A stretch of 64,000 nt of DNA, taken from contig NZ_VHKL01000010.1 in NCBI RefSeq assembly GCF_007474605.1, positions 62,001 to 126,000 of the forward strand. The letters run 5' to 3'. Source of the DNA: Rhodoligotrophos appendicifer (GTDB lineage: Bacteria; Pseudomonadota; Alphaproteobacteria; Rhizobiales; Im1). Shown one piece after another: positions 53,964 to 63,601 of this stretch; position 1 is the first letter of the stretch; every line of letters begins with the position of its first letter. A program made the translations under genes and the position numbers. Under the pieces are notes generated by a model. The model was not told the DNA's origin and did no database searches. It saw nothing but the letters and a program-made list of their open reading frames with translations.

Positions 53964-55109
53964 ATGAGATCCATTTCCGACACGATCGGAAGGCTAGAGC
54001 GGATGCGCAATCTCAGCACCGGTCACACAAGATCAGGTGGGGGAAGGCTCTCCGTATTGACGGATTTCGGCTCAAATCCGGGTTCGCTCGCTGCCCATAC
54101 CTATGCGCCTGCCGATTTGCAGAGTGGTTCGCCCCTGGTCGTCGTCCTGCACGGATGCACTCAGAACGCGACCGACTATGACATTGGGTCCGGCTGGTCC
54201 AAACTGGCCGATGATGCCGGCTTCGGCATCCTGTTTCCCGAGCAACCGCCGATCAACAATCAAAACCGATGCTTCAACTGGTTTGCCCGGGACGATATCC
54301 GTCGTGACCGCGGCGAGGTCCACTCGATCAAGCAAATGATCGACAGTTTTGCGAGCCAGCACAGCATCGATCCCGATCGCATCTTCATCACCGGGTTATC
54401 GGCCGGTGGTGCAATGGCTTTGGCGATGCTCGCTGCCTATCCCGAGGTCTTTGCAGCAGGTGCCGTCGTCGGCGGATTGCCCTATGGGACTGCCTCCTCC
54501 GTGCCCGAGGCCTTCGACAGGATGCGCGGGCACGGGCTCCCGGGTTCCGCCGCCCTCACCCAGCACGTCCGCAGTGCCTCCTCGCACGAGGGCCCCTGGC
54601 CTGCCCTCTCGATCTGGCATGGAACCCAAGACAAGACCGTGGATCCCGCGAATGTCGCGGCGATGGTCAACCAGTGGAAGGGCCTCCATCAATTGGACGC
54701 GACCCCCACTCACCTGGAAAAGGACGGCAGGCTTGTCCGTGAAGTCTGGCGCGACAGGATGGACCGGGTCGTCATCGAGACCAACCTGGTCAACGGGATG
54801 GGCCACGGTACGCCCTTATCCACGGAAGGACCGCAGGGATACGGCCGCCCCGGGCCCTTCATGCTGGAAACGGGGCTATCATCCACTCTTCACATCGCGC
54901 GGTTCTTCGGGCTCGTCGACTCCATGGACGTCGCGCGAAAGGCTCCCCATACTGACGCGGCCACCGCCCCCTCGCCGCGCGCCAAAACCTCGGCTGCACC
55001 ACCTGTTTCCACTCAGCCAAGCATAACCAGCCGATCGGCGGGGCATCCGCCCTCTAAAATCGGCCAGATCATCGAAAAAGCGCTGCGGTCTGCCGGATTG
55101 ATGAACTAA
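53964..55109 (+). CDS. PHB depolymerase-family esterase (LpqC-like)
   Basis: This 381-residue esterase has VVVLHGCTQNATDYDIGSGW (oxyanion hole), FITGLSAGGAMA with nucleophile Ser146, Asp in IWHGTQDKTVDP, and His in NGMGHGTPL. No signal peptide is seen with the ATG at 53964, which has AAGGA at good spacing; an upstream ATG at 53910 lies in poor context. The last 70 residues are Ala/Pro/Ser-rich. It may degrade intracellular polyhydroxyalkanoate oligomers or aromatic esters (feruloyl-esterase-like). Confidence 0.87.
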   Translation: MRSISDTIGRLERMRNLSTGHTRSGGGRLSVLTDFGSNPGSLAAHTYAPADLQSGSPLVVVLHGCTQNATDYDIGSGWSKLADDAGFGILFPEQPPINNQNRCFNWFARDDIRRDRGEVHSIKQMIDSFASQHSIDPDRIFITGLSAGGAMALAMLAAYPEVFAAGAVVGGLPYGTASSVPEAFDRMRGHGLPGSAALTQHVRSASSHEGPWPALSIWHGTQDKTVDPANVAAMVNQWKGLHQLDATPTHLEKDGRLVREVWRDRMDRVVIETNLVNGMGHGTPLSTEGPQGYGRPGPFMLETGLSSTLHIARFFGLVDSMDVARKAPHTDAATAPSPRAKTSAAPPVSTQPSITSRSAGHPPSKIGQIIEKALRSAGLMN

Positions 55110-55133
55110 AGCCGTGCAAGCGTGGCGGGCGCT

Positions 55134-56819
55134 CTATTGAACCAACCCGCGGGTTCTCGCCAATTGGAGGGCTGAGGCCAGTTCATCAATTTGATATGGC
55201 TTGGCCAGAATCGGCAAACCCTCTGCCTCAGCCGATGTCTTTGCGGCCTCGGCATATCCGCTTGTGAGGAGAACAGGCATCCCCTCTCGCCGTCTTCGCA
55301 CTTCCCGCGCGAGGTCGACGCCGTTCATGGTTCCAGGCATCATGATATCGGAAAATACGATGTCGATCGTACGATCATTCGACAATGCCCCGAGAGCCGC
55401 AGCGGCGCTGGACACCCGGATGACGTCATAGCCCAGCTGCAACAGCATTTCGTTCACGAGAGCTGCCACTTCTTCGTCATCCTCGACCAGAAGCACGCAA
55501 CCCGCCGCGGTCGGCTTGTGGGTTCCCCCATGGAGATCGATCAGATGATGCTCCACCGCTGACGGCGATGATGCAGCCTTGGGGAGGTAAAGAGTGATCG
55601 TGGTCCCCTGTCCCATCTCGCTGTCGATTTCGATCGTTCCTCCCGACTGCTGTACGAAACCGTGGACCTGTGCGAGACCCAAGCCTGATCCGCGTCCGAT
55701 TTCCTTCGTCGTAAAGAACGGCTCAAACACGCGCGCCTGGACATCCGGAGCGATCCCGCAACCGGTGTCGCTGATCGACAAGCTCACAAAATCACGAGCT
55801 TCGTTTTCGATTTTATCGCGTGAGTTGTTTGCTCGGACAGTGATGGTGCCGCCGTTGGGCATGGCATCCCGAGAGTTGACGGCGAGATTCAGGACAACGA
55901 GTTCAAGTTCGCCAGGATCAACCTCCACCGGCCACAAATCGTCCGGGAAATCAAACGTGACATGGACGTCGCCGCGCAGGCTTCGATCCAGGAGCTCTCT
56001 CATTCCGCCAATCTGGCAGGCAAGGTCCACGGATTCCGGTTTCAGCTCCTGACGCCGCGAGAATGCAAGCAGTTGACGGGTCAGACTGGCGCCACGCTGC
56101 GCAGCCCGCTGCATCCCTTCCATCAGCCGCAGCCGGCGATCCGGATCAGACTGGCGATCCAACATCGCAAGCCCTCCCGAGATCACCATGAGCAAGTTAT
56201 TGAAGTCATGAGCCACGCCGCCCGTGAGCTGGCCAATGGCTTCTATCTTCTGGGCCTGGCGCAACGTCTCCTCGACGCGGGCCCGCTCGTTCATCTGAGT
56301 GCGCAGGTTACGATTTGCTTCCTCAAGCTCCCGAGTGCGAGAGACAACTTCGTTTTCCAGCCCCTCGGCGGACCGCCGCTGGGCTTCCATAAGCACCCTC
56401 ACCTCATATTGCCGCTTCCTTGCGCGCAAGGCTGCCCGGAGGGCCGTGGTCAGGGTTATCGGCTGCACCGGTCTTTCTAGAAACGATACGTTGTGTAGAG
56501 AATCGATCAATCTCTGCCGCCATGCAGCCACAGCAGGCTGATCTTGGCGACTGGTCAAGACAATGAAGGGGAGATCCGACCATGCCGGTTGACGCTGAAC
56601 CCACAGCGACAGCGCTGTGATATCTTTCCCGAAAAGGCCTTCCTCGGCGATGAATACTGCTGCCGCACCCCGATCGATCTGCTGGATCAACTGAGAGAGA
56701 TCAACACAGTTGTCGGCCAGAATCCCTCCCTTCCTGAGCAAAGCCGTCGAGGCAGAGCCGTCCCTGCCGATGGGCGCAAAGACGAGAACCCGAGCGTTGC
56801 GGTCGTCAAGCTGTCCCAT
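55134..56819 (-). CDS. Hybrid histidine kinase with N-terminal pseudo-receiver
   Basis: This 561-residue cytoplasmic kinase opens with a receiver-like fold (1-135) whose phospho-acceptor region reads AVFIAEEGL, Glu instead of Asp, so it is a pseudo-receiver. A coiled coil follows (140-190), then HisKA with His204 in GGVAHDFNNLL, an ATPase domain (DTGCGIAPD, GSGLGLAQVHGF) and a C-terminal receiver (VEDDEEVAAL, FSDIMMPGTMNG). Its start overlaps the kaiC-like gene by 14 bases, so the two proteins are likely to work together, the KaiC-like ATPase signalling to the pseudo-receiver as KaiC does to SasA-type kinases (inference). Confidence 0.9.
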   Translation of the reverse strand: MGQLDDRNARVLVFAPIGRDGSASTALLRKGGILADNCVDLSQLIQQIDRGAAAVFIAEEGLFGKDITALSLWVQRQPAWSDLPFIVLTSRQDQPAVAAWRQRLIDSLHNVSFLERPVQPITLTTALRAALRARKRQYEVRVLMEAQRRSAEGLENEVVSRTRELEEANRNLRTQMNERARVEETLRQAQKIEAIGQLTGGVAHDFNNLLMVISGGLAMLDRQSDPDRRLRLMEGMQRAAQRGASLTRQLLAFSRRQELKPESVDLACQIGGMRELLDRSLRGDVHVTFDFPDDLWPVEVDPGELELVVLNLAVNSRDAMPNGGTITVRANNSRDKIENEARDFVSLSISDTGCGIAPDVQARVFEPFFTTKEIGRGSGLGLAQVHGFVQQSGGTIEIDSEMGQGTTITLYLPKAASSPSAVEHHLIDLHGGTHKPTAAGCVLLVEDDEEVAALVNEMLLQLGYDVIRVSSAAAALGALSNDRTIDIVFSDIMMPGTMNGVDLAREVRRRREGMPVLLTSGYAEAAKTSAEAEGLPILAKPYQIDELASALQLARTRGLVQ

Positions 56820-58332
56820 TGTATTCTTCTGCTGTCGGCACAGTCTCTTCGGGAGAGTAGCGGGGCGTGCCGGTGAATATACCGCTGAAGCGCGTGGTCG
56901 GCTGACCCAGTTTGATCCCGCCGCCCGTCAAAGAAAAATCGCGAATGGTGTGCTCGTGATGGCCACTCCGCTTCTTCACCACGGAGAGTGCCCTGCGGAC
57001 GGTTCCGTTCACTTCGAAATACCGCAGCATCAACACGGCATCGGCGAGATAACTGATATCGAGCGGCGTATCCATAGGACCCACAAGCCCGTGCTGGGCG
57101 AGGACCAGAATGGTCACGACGCCTTTGTGGCCGAGATAGGCAAGCAGCTCATGCATCTGGAGGATGAGAAAGCGCTCCTCTGGCATGGCATTGAGGTAGC
57201 CATTCAAACTGTCGATGACGATGACACGCGCTCCATCGACGTCGACACTTCGCCGTATGTTGGCGGCAAATTCGCCTGGTGAAAGCTCCGCCGGGTCTAT
57301 CTGCTGATAGCGGATGAGCCCGGACTCAACATGCTCGCGCAGCGGGAGCCCAAGCGTGCGGGCCCTTGCCTCGATCGTTCCGCGCCCTTCATCGAACGCG
57401 AAAAAGACCGCATGCTCTCCACGATCCGCGGCAGCGATGGTGTAAGTCAGCGCCAGCGACGACTTGCCGACCCCCGCAGAACCGATCAAGAGAGCGTTGG
57501 TGCCGCGTTCGAGGCCGCCACCCAAAAGCTGGTCCAATTCCGGATTGCCGCTGGAGGTCACATCGCCTGTGAAACTCGTGTGATGTTCGGCAGCGACCAA
57601 GCGGGGATAGATCTCCAGCCCGCCTCGCTGGATCTTGAAGTCATGAAAGCCGCCACGGTATTGAATCCCTCGCATCTTGATCACCCGCAGGCGTCGACGC
57701 TCGGAGCCGTAATCTATGGCGAGTTGCTCAAGCAAAACCACACCGTGGGAAATTGAGTGAAGTTGGAGATCATTCTCCTGAGACGACAGATCATCCAACA
57801 GAATGACGGTGCATCGCCGGCTGGTGAAGAAGTGTTTCAGCGCCAGCACCTGACGCCGGTATCGCAGCGGGCTCTGAGCCAGCAGGCGCAGCTCCGACAG
57901 GCTATCGAGCACGATCCGGGTCGGGTTCAGCGCTTCCACCCGCTCAAAGATTAGTTTGGTCGTCTCGCTGAGCTCCATCTCCGCAGGATGGAACACGGTG
58001 ATCTCACGCTCGGGGTCGAGTGACGTTTCGGGAGGCACAAGTTCAAAAATATCGACGCCGTCCAGCAACCAGCCGTGACGCTTGGCAACCAGCGTCAGCT
58101 CTCTCTTGGTCTCGGACAGGGTAATGTAGAGGACCCGCTCGCCATTACGCACGCCTTGCAGCAAAAACTCCAGCGCAATGGTCGTCTTACCGGTCCCCGG
58201 CCGGCCCTCATACAGATACAACCGGTTGGCATCCAAGCCCCCGCACAGGATGGTATCCAAACCGTGATTGCCGGTCGAAATGCGAGGGTTATCATCCTCG
58301 TCGATCTTCAAGGTCTGGTTCAGGTCAGGCAT
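56806..58332 (-). CDS. KaiC-like double ATPase
   Basis: This 508-residue protein has two RecA-type domains. Domain 1 has Walker A GRPGTGKT and VLDSLSEL; domain 2 has GSAGVGKS and VIVIDSLNGYL. In cyanobacterial KaiC the phosphorylated pair Ser431-Thr432 lies in the stretch here read as DISYLADAVLML, so Ser is kept but Thr is Tyr. No kaiA or kaiB is present. Such stand-alone KaiC proteins in non-cyanobacteria act in stress or redox signalling with kinases. It overlaps the downstream hybrid kinase gene. Confidence 0.9.
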   Translation of the reverse strand: MPDLNQTLKIDEDDNPRISTGNHGLDTILCGGLDANRLYLYEGRPGTGKTTIALEFLLQGVRNGERVLYITLSETKRELTLVAKRHGWLLDGVDIFELVPPETSLDPEREITVFHPAEMELSETTKLIFERVEALNPTRIVLDSLSELRLLAQSPLRYRRQVLALKHFFTSRRCTVILLDDLSSQENDLQLHSISHGVVLLEQLAIDYGSERRRLRVIKMRGIQYRGGFHDFKIQRGGLEIYPRLVAAEHHTSFTGDVTSSGNPELDQLLGGGLERGTNALLIGSAGVGKSSLALTYTIAAADRGEHAVFFAFDEGRGTIEARARTLGLPLREHVESGLIRYQQIDPAELSPGEFAANIRRSVDVDGARVIVIDSLNGYLNAMPEERFLILQMHELLAYLGHKGVVTILVLAQHGLVGPMDTPLDISYLADAVLMLRYFEVNGTVRRALSVVKKRSGHHEHTIRDFSLTGGGIKLGQPTTRFSGIFTGTPRYSPEETVPTAEEYNGTA

Positions 58333-58423
58333 GCTCCGGTTCCGCCGTCATCGAAGCCCCAACAACGCAGATCGGTAAGCGTGGTTGCACAAGGCAGCTT
58401 GCACGGCTCCGTGCAACGGCCAC

Positions 58424-59203
58424 TCACCGCCCGTTGAATATGGGAGTCCGCTTTGCGGAGAGGGCCTCTATCCCCTCTTGAAGGTCGGAACTGGCGTAAA
58501 CTTCGCGGTACCAAGGAGTGCCGTCCTCGAATGTGAGTTGCGGCTCAAGGTACAGTCGCGACATCTCCTTGATCGACTTCAGGCTCAACGGTGCGTTTGA
58601 GACCAAGCTGTCCACAAAGCTCTCGGTCTCCTTCACCAACGTCTCCGGCGAAGCAACCCTCTCTACAAGACCTATTTGCAAGGCCTCAGAGGCGGAGATC
58701 ACCACTCCCGTCATCAGCAACCGCTTGGCTTGGGGTACGCCCACAAGTCGGGCAAGCCTTTGAAGGTCCGGTGGGCATATACAGAAACCAATCTTCGAAA
58801 TCGGTATTCCCAACCGGGCGGCATCGCTGCAGAAGCGAAAATCGCAAGCGTTTGCCAGCAAACAGCCGCCGCCGATGGCGTGACCATTCATCATGGCAAT
58901 CACGGGCTTCGGGGCAAGGCTTATGGCCTCATGAAGGTGTTCGGCAGTCGCTTCGTAAGCGATCGCAGTTTCCGTGTCCGAGAATGCCTGCTTGAATTCG
59001 CGGATGTCTCCACCGGAGACGAAGACTCTGTCTCCGCCTCCCCGCAGAACGATGCAGCGCACCGATGGATCCCGTCCCAACTCTTCGATGAGTTCAGTCA
59101 GTTCCCGCATGGTTGCGGTATCCAGTGCATTGCGGACGTCAGGCCGGTCGATCACGACCCAAGCTGCGTGGTCCTTGATCTCAACGATCACAGAGTTGCT
59201 CAT
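58424..59203 (-). CDS. Crotonase-family protein without the canonical catalytic glutamates
   Basis: This 259-residue enoyl-CoA hydratase/isomerase-fold protein has the oxyanion parts VSGGDIREF and AIGGGCLLANACDFRF. At the two Glu positions of enoyl-CoA hydratase it reads Leu (GGGCLL) and Ile (GIPISKIG), so simple hydration is unlikely. Other crotonase reactions (isomerase, hydrolase, decarboxylase, C-C lyase) remain open. The ATG at 59203 overlaps the MaoC-type gene stop (ATGA), proving coupling. Confidence 0.85.
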   Translation of the reverse strand: MSNSVIVEIKDHAAWVVIDRPDVRNALDTATMRELTELIEELGRDPSVRCIVLRGGGDRVFVSGGDIREFKQAFSDTETAIAYEATAEHLHEAISLAPKPVIAMMNGHAIGGGCLLANACDFRFCSDAARLGIPISKIGFCICPPDLQRLARLVGVPQAKRLLMTGVVISASEALQIGLVERVASPETLVKETESFVDSLVSNAPLSLKSIKEMSRLYLEPQLTFEDGTPWYREVYASSDLQEGIEALSAKRTPIFNGR

Positions 59204-60063
59204 CGGTGGCCATCTCCGAGGAGGCATGCCTCTGCCATCATGGCCAAACCGCCGGCCTTATTGGAGGCCCATAGTTTTATACGGCCGTCTTCGCTGGCTG
59301 GGGCGGCATTGACGGTCATAGGGTCTCCTGCGAAGAGCGGTGAGAAGGCGCGGAAGGAAAATTTCTGCAGCGGCACCTTGGGCAGATTTCGGTTCACGAG
59401 ATCGGCCAGCAACGTGGCGATCAGGGGGCCATGAACGACGAGGCCGGGGTAGCCCTCGATCCCGCGGGCATAATCGAGATCATAGTGGATCCGGTGCCCA
59501 TTGAACGTGAGCGCGGAGTAGCGGAACAGGAGAGGTGCGTCGGGAGTGACCGTACGGTGCCAGGCTGCGTGATCCGCGACAGTTTCCGTCGCCTTGACGG
59601 CCGCACCCCCCAAGCCCCTGTAGACAATGTCATGCTCCTCGACGATTGCGGCGGGATTGCCTCGTTCCGCAATCTCATGGCGAACGGTGACAAAGATAAG
59701 CCGGCCGCTACCGCCGGTCTTCTCCTTGACCGCCGCTATGGTCGATCGTCTCGTTACATGTGCGCCCGTCGTCAGAGGCCTCAGAAAGGAGACACGACCT
59801 CCCGCCCACATCCGCCGCGGCAGATCGTGAACGGGTGGGAGAAAGCCGCCGCGCATGGGGTGACCGTCAGATCCCAAGGAGGATTGCGGCGCACTTGGCA
59901 GAAACAAGAGCCAATGTGCCAGGGTGGGTACCGGATCACCCTCCTCAAATGGGGGATCGCCGCGATCGAAAGTCGCGGACCAGCGGTCGAGAGCCGACGC
60001 GGACACCCAATCTTCTGCAGTTTCTTCCCGACCCACCCAATCGCCAAAGGAACTCACGCCCAT
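59200..60063 (-). CDS. MaoC/HTD2-type hydratase (mesaconyl-C4-CoA hydratase-like)
   Basis: This 287-residue double-hotdog protein resembles mesaconyl-C4-CoA and 3-methylfumaryl-CoA hydratases. RRMWAGGRVSFLRPL and the hydratase motif FNGHRIHYDLDYARGIEGYPG with VVHGPL give the Asp/His pair. It adds water to, or removes it from, a branched dicarboxyl-CoA. The ATG overlaps the aminopeptidase gene by ten bases and its stop overlaps the crotonase start. Confidence 0.85.
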   Translation of the reverse strand: MGVSSFGDWVGREETAEDWVSASALDRWSATFDRGDPPFEEGDPVPTLAHWLLFLPSAPQSSLGSDGHPMRGGFLPPVHDLPRRMWAGGRVSFLRPLTTGAHVTRRSTIAAVKEKTGGSGRLIFVTVRHEIAERGNPAAIVEEHDIVYRGLGGAAVKATETVADHAAWHRTVTPDAPLLFRYSALTFNGHRIHYDLDYARGIEGYPGLVVHGPLIATLLADLVNRNLPKVPLQKFSFRAFSPLFAGDPMTVNAAPASEDGRIKLWASNKAGGLAMMAEACLLGDGHR

Positions 60064-61310
60064 TCCCCCTGACGGATGACCGGCCTGCGCGATCCATCCT
60101 CATGGAGACCATCTACGTCGATTTCCGCCGAGCCGATCATCCAGTCGATGTGAATGAGGCTCTTGTTTCCACCTTGGGCCGCGATCTCGTCGGCGCTCAG
60201 CGCGGCACCGTTGCGGAAGCATTTCGAATAGCACTGCCCCAGGGCGATGTGCGAGGCCGCGTTCTCATCAAACAGCGTGTTGTAGAAAAGAAGGCCGCCT
60301 TTGGAGATCGGGGAAGAATGAGGCACCAGGGCCACTTCACCGAGACGGCGGGCCCCATCGTCAGTGTCCAAAACCTTATTCAAGACTTCCAAGCCGCGCG
60401 CAGCACTGGCCTCCACGATCCGGCCCTCCTCGAACCTGACTGAAATCTCGTCGATGAGGGTCCCCTGATACGACAGAGGCTTCGTGCTCGTGACATAGCC
60501 CTGCACCCGGCGCGCGTGGGGCGTGGTGAAAACCTCCTCGGTGGGAATGTTCGGATTGCAGGTTACGCCGTTCTTGGCGGTCGAGGCGCCCCCTTGCCAT
60601 TCGTGTCCATCTGCTAAGCCAATGGTCAGGTCAGTTCCCGGTCCGGTGTAATGCAAGGCGTGAAAGTTCTGGCCGTTCAACCATTCGGTCCGAGTCCGCA
60701 GCTCGGCATTATGGGTTTTCCAAGCCGCCACAGGATCGTCGTTATCGACGCGGGAGGCCGAAAAAATCGCTTCCGCAAGCTTCGCTACGGCGATGTCTTC
60801 CTGATCATCAGGGAATACCAGTTTCGCCCAACTCAGGGTCGGATAGGCGATGATGTTCCAGTTGATGTCAAAGCCGGCGATCTTCTCCAGGGCCGGCTGA
60901 TAGGCGATGGAGTTTGCCTTGTTTGCTCGCGCCACTTTCGAGGGATCCTGGCCAGAGAGAAGCATCGGATTGTCGCCGACGATCGCGAGGCGGGCCGTGT
61001 TTCCAGCGAAGGCTTTTGCAATGCCATCGAAAAGCCAGGACGGTGCGCGATCGAAACTCTCATCGGATGCGAATTTGTAGCGGGCAAGCGTCACGTCTTC
61101 ATCTGCAAGCATGGGCGTGACGAGGCCAGCGCCCGCCCGGTAGGCATGCTCCGCAATTCGCCGCACCAGAGGCAGCGCTGACACGGGTGCCGTCAAGAAC
61201 AAGTCCTGTCCGGCCTGAAGCTGCAATCCGACGCGGATCGCGACCTCGGCAAGCCGGTCCAGCTTCACCGGATCAATGGATGTCGTCAGCTCGCGGGGAT
61301 GCAAATTCAT
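60054..61310 (-). CDS. M29-family aminopeptidase
   Basis: This 418-residue metallo-aminopeptidase is of the AmpS/AmpT family. Metal-ligand motifs are NIPTEEVFTTPH, LGEVALVP, SHIALGQ and IHIDWMIGS. It removes N-terminal residues from peptides in the cytoplasm. In this operon it heads CoA-ester enzymes, so it may act on a peptide-like or amide bond of a specific substrate instead of general turnover (inference). Confidence 0.9.
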   Translation of the reverse strand: MNLHPRELTTSIDPVKLDRLAEVAIRVGLQLQAGQDLFLTAPVSALPLVRRIAEHAYRAGAGLVTPMLADEDVTLARYKFASDESFDRAPSWLFDGIAKAFAGNTARLAIVGDNPMLLSGQDPSKVARANKANSIAYQPALEKIAGFDINWNIIAYPTLSWAKLVFPDDQEDIAVAKLAEAIFSASRVDNDDPVAAWKTHNAELRTRTEWLNGQNFHALHYTGPGTDLTIGLADGHEWQGGASTAKNGVTCNPNIPTEEVFTTPHARRVQGYVTSTKPLSYQGTLIDEISVRFEEGRIVEASAARGLEVLNKVLDTDDGARRLGEVALVPHSSPISKGGLLFYNTLFDENAASHIALGQCYSKCFRNGAALSADEIAAQGGNKSLIHIDWMIGSAEIDVDGLHEDGSRRPVIRQGEWA

Positions 61311-61364
61311 CAGTAGCCTATTCGATTCAATAACACGCTCCCACGTTAACCGCGGTCGCGCGAA

Positions 61365-63527
61365 CTATGAATGTGAAATTTGGTCACCGCCACCGGACGT
61401 GACCCGGAACCTTGTCCGCAGCAGTTGCTTCGGATCCGCGCTGGTGCCGACGCACACTTCAAATTCTCCAGGCTCGACCGCACAGGTGAGATCGAGCCCA
61501 GGGAAGGCAAGATCAGAAACCGGAAGGGTCATTCGCACCGTCGAACGCTCCCCTGGTGCCGGGCGCGCCTTAGCGAAACGCTTCAGTTCGAGCAAAGGTC
61601 TGGCAACACTTGCCACTGGATCCCGCAGGAAGAGGAAAATCGTCTCCTCTCCCGGGACCCCTCCGTTGTTGACCACGTCGACCGACATTATGATCTGGCC
61701 GTCGACAGGCACAGAGCCGGACTCCAGGCGAAGATTTTCGACCGTGAAGTTTCCATAGGACAGGCCATAACCAAAGGGAAACAACGGGGTCACATCGATG
61801 TCCAGATACTTGCTGGTGTAATGATCATCCGTGTTGGCAGGCCGGCCTGATGGCCGCTGGGCATAGAAGATCGGGACCTGGCCGAGTTCGCGCGGCCAGG
61901 TCACGGACAGGCGCCCACTTGGATTAAACCGGCCCACAAGGATATCGGCGATGGCGTTGCCAGCCTCGGTGCCCAGCCACCAGGTTGCCATCACCGCACT
62001 CGCCCGCTCGACGATGGAGGAGATCAGCAGTGGACGCCCGGCTGAGAGCAAGACGATTGTGGGTTTGCCGAGGTCGAGAACCGCATCGACGAATTCCTGC
62101 TGGCACCCCGGGAGCCCCGGAGACGACCGGCTGGCTGCCTCGCCGCTCATGCGCGCGCCCTCGCCGACCGCAAGGATGACGATGTCCGCCGAGCGAGCTG
62201 CCTCCAGGGCCAGGGGAATCGCGCTCCGGTCTTCTTCGGATAAGGAGACGCCCTGCTCACAAATGATATCGCAGTCGGGTAAAGCGCTGGACAGACCTTC
62301 GAGGATGGTGACCGGGTCACTCGCCTGACCTGCGGCGGACCAGGGTCCATTCATTTCGGAACGGGCGTCGGCCAATGGCCCAAGGAGGGCGATCCGGCGT
62401 CTTTCCATCGTCAGCGGCAGGAGGCCGTCATTCTTCAGGAGGACGATAGAGTGCCTTGCAACGTCCCGGGCCAAAGCCCGGGAGGGGCTGTCGCCCGAAA
62501 CAGTCAGCGACACCTTGCGGCCGCGACGAAAGGGGTCGTCGAACAGACCCAAACGCTCCTTGAGCGAGAGAACGCGGCGAACAGAGGCATCGATTTCCGG
62601 CATTGAGACGAGACCGCGCCGCAGGGCTTCCGGGAGGCCCTTCGAGTAGGCGTTCGCCATCATGTCGATGTCGACGCCCGCCTTCAGCGCCAAGGCTGCC
62701 GCCTCCGCAAGGTCTGCGGCAACGCCATGATTGAGCAGTTCCGCAATCGCGTTGTAGTCGCTGACCAGCACGCCCTCGAAGCCCAGTTCGCCCCGCAGAA
62801 CATTCCGCAAGAGGTAGCGGTGAGCCGTCATCGGTATGCCCGCGACATCGTTAAAGGCGGGCATGATCGCCGCGGCGCCGGCTTTCACCGCCGCCTCGAA
62901 GGGGGGCAAGTAGACTTCCCGCAGAGTGCGCTCGGAAATGTCCACCGATGCATATTCCCGACCGGCCGTCGGCGCCCCGTAGGCGCAGAAATGTTTCACA
63001 GTCGCGACGACGCTCTCGGCAGCGGAAAGGTCAGACCCCTGAAAGCCTCGTACTTTTGCAGACCCAATGCGCTGCGCCACGTAGGTGTCTTCGCCCGGGC
63101 CTTCGGCGAGACGTCCCCAACGCGGATCGCGCGCAATGTCCAGCATGGGCGCGAAAACCATGTTCAGACCGTCCTCCGCCGCCTCGATCGCGGCCTGACG
63201 CGCCGTGCTCTCCCAGATCTGTTCGTCGAAAATGCCGGCCTCCGCGGGCCCGATGGGGAAAATGGTGCGCTGACCATGGACCGTATCGAAACCCAGAAGC
63301 AGGGGGATCCCCAGGCGGGATTCTTCCACTGCCAGCTTCTGGACAGCATGAGCGGCTTCTGCTCCCCACAGATTGAGCATGTTGCCAATGAGTCCGGCGC
63401 GTATGCCTTCCGTGGAATCGCCGGCGATCGTGGGCCCGGTGATCACGAAATTCGCCGTGATCATGTTCAACTGGCCAATCTTCTCATCGAGCGTCATGCG
63501 CGCGATCAGCTCATCCACATGCCTCAT
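61365..63527 (-). CDS. bglX: Glycoside hydrolase family 3 beta-glucosidase (BglX-like)
   Basis: This 720-residue GH3 enzyme opens with VDELIARMTLDEKIGQLNM; the barrel holds FAPMLDIARDPRWGR and the nucleophile Asp in GVLVSDYNAI. The alpha/beta sandwich has ILAVGEGARMSGEAASRS. A C-terminal fibronectin-III-like domain closes with LFPFGYGLSYGNF and beyond. No signal peptide is visible, so it acts in the cytoplasm on imported beta-glycosides. It is divergent from the partial ABC transporter gene at the window end. Confidence 0.92.
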   Translation of the reverse strand: MRHVDELIARMTLDEKIGQLNMITANFVITGPTIAGDSTEGIRAGLIGNMLNLWGAEAAHAVQKLAVEESRLGIPLLLGFDTVHGQRTIFPIGPAEAGIFDEQIWESTARQAAIEAAEDGLNMVFAPMLDIARDPRWGRLAEGPGEDTYVAQRIGSAKVRGFQGSDLSAAESVVATVKHFCAYGAPTAGREYASVDISERTLREVYLPPFEAAVKAGAAAIMPAFNDVAGIPMTAHRYLLRNVLRGELGFEGVLVSDYNAIAELLNHGVAADLAEAAALALKAGVDIDMMANAYSKGLPEALRRGLVSMPEIDASVRRVLSLKERLGLFDDPFRRGRKVSLTVSGDSPSRALARDVARHSIVLLKNDGLLPLTMERRRIALLGPLADARSEMNGPWSAAGQASDPVTILEGLSSALPDCDIICEQGVSLSEEDRSAIPLALEAARSADIVILAVGEGARMSGEAASRSSPGLPGCQQEFVDAVLDLGKPTIVLLSAGRPLLISSIVERASAVMATWWLGTEAGNAIADILVGRFNPSGRLSVTWPRELGQVPIFYAQRPSGRPANTDDHYTSKYLDIDVTPLFPFGYGLSYGNFTVENLRLESGSVPVDGQIIMSVDVVNNGGVPGEETIFLFLRDPVASVARPLLELKRFAKARPAPGERSTVRMTLPVSDLAFPGLDLTCAVEPGEFEVCVGTSADPKQLLRTRFRVTSGGGDQISHS

Positions 63528-63601
63528 CCTGACCTCGCAGTTGCAATTTTCGACCTTCGCGTTCTACACCAGAGGTGCGCTACCATTGCGTCGATCGGCA
63601 C

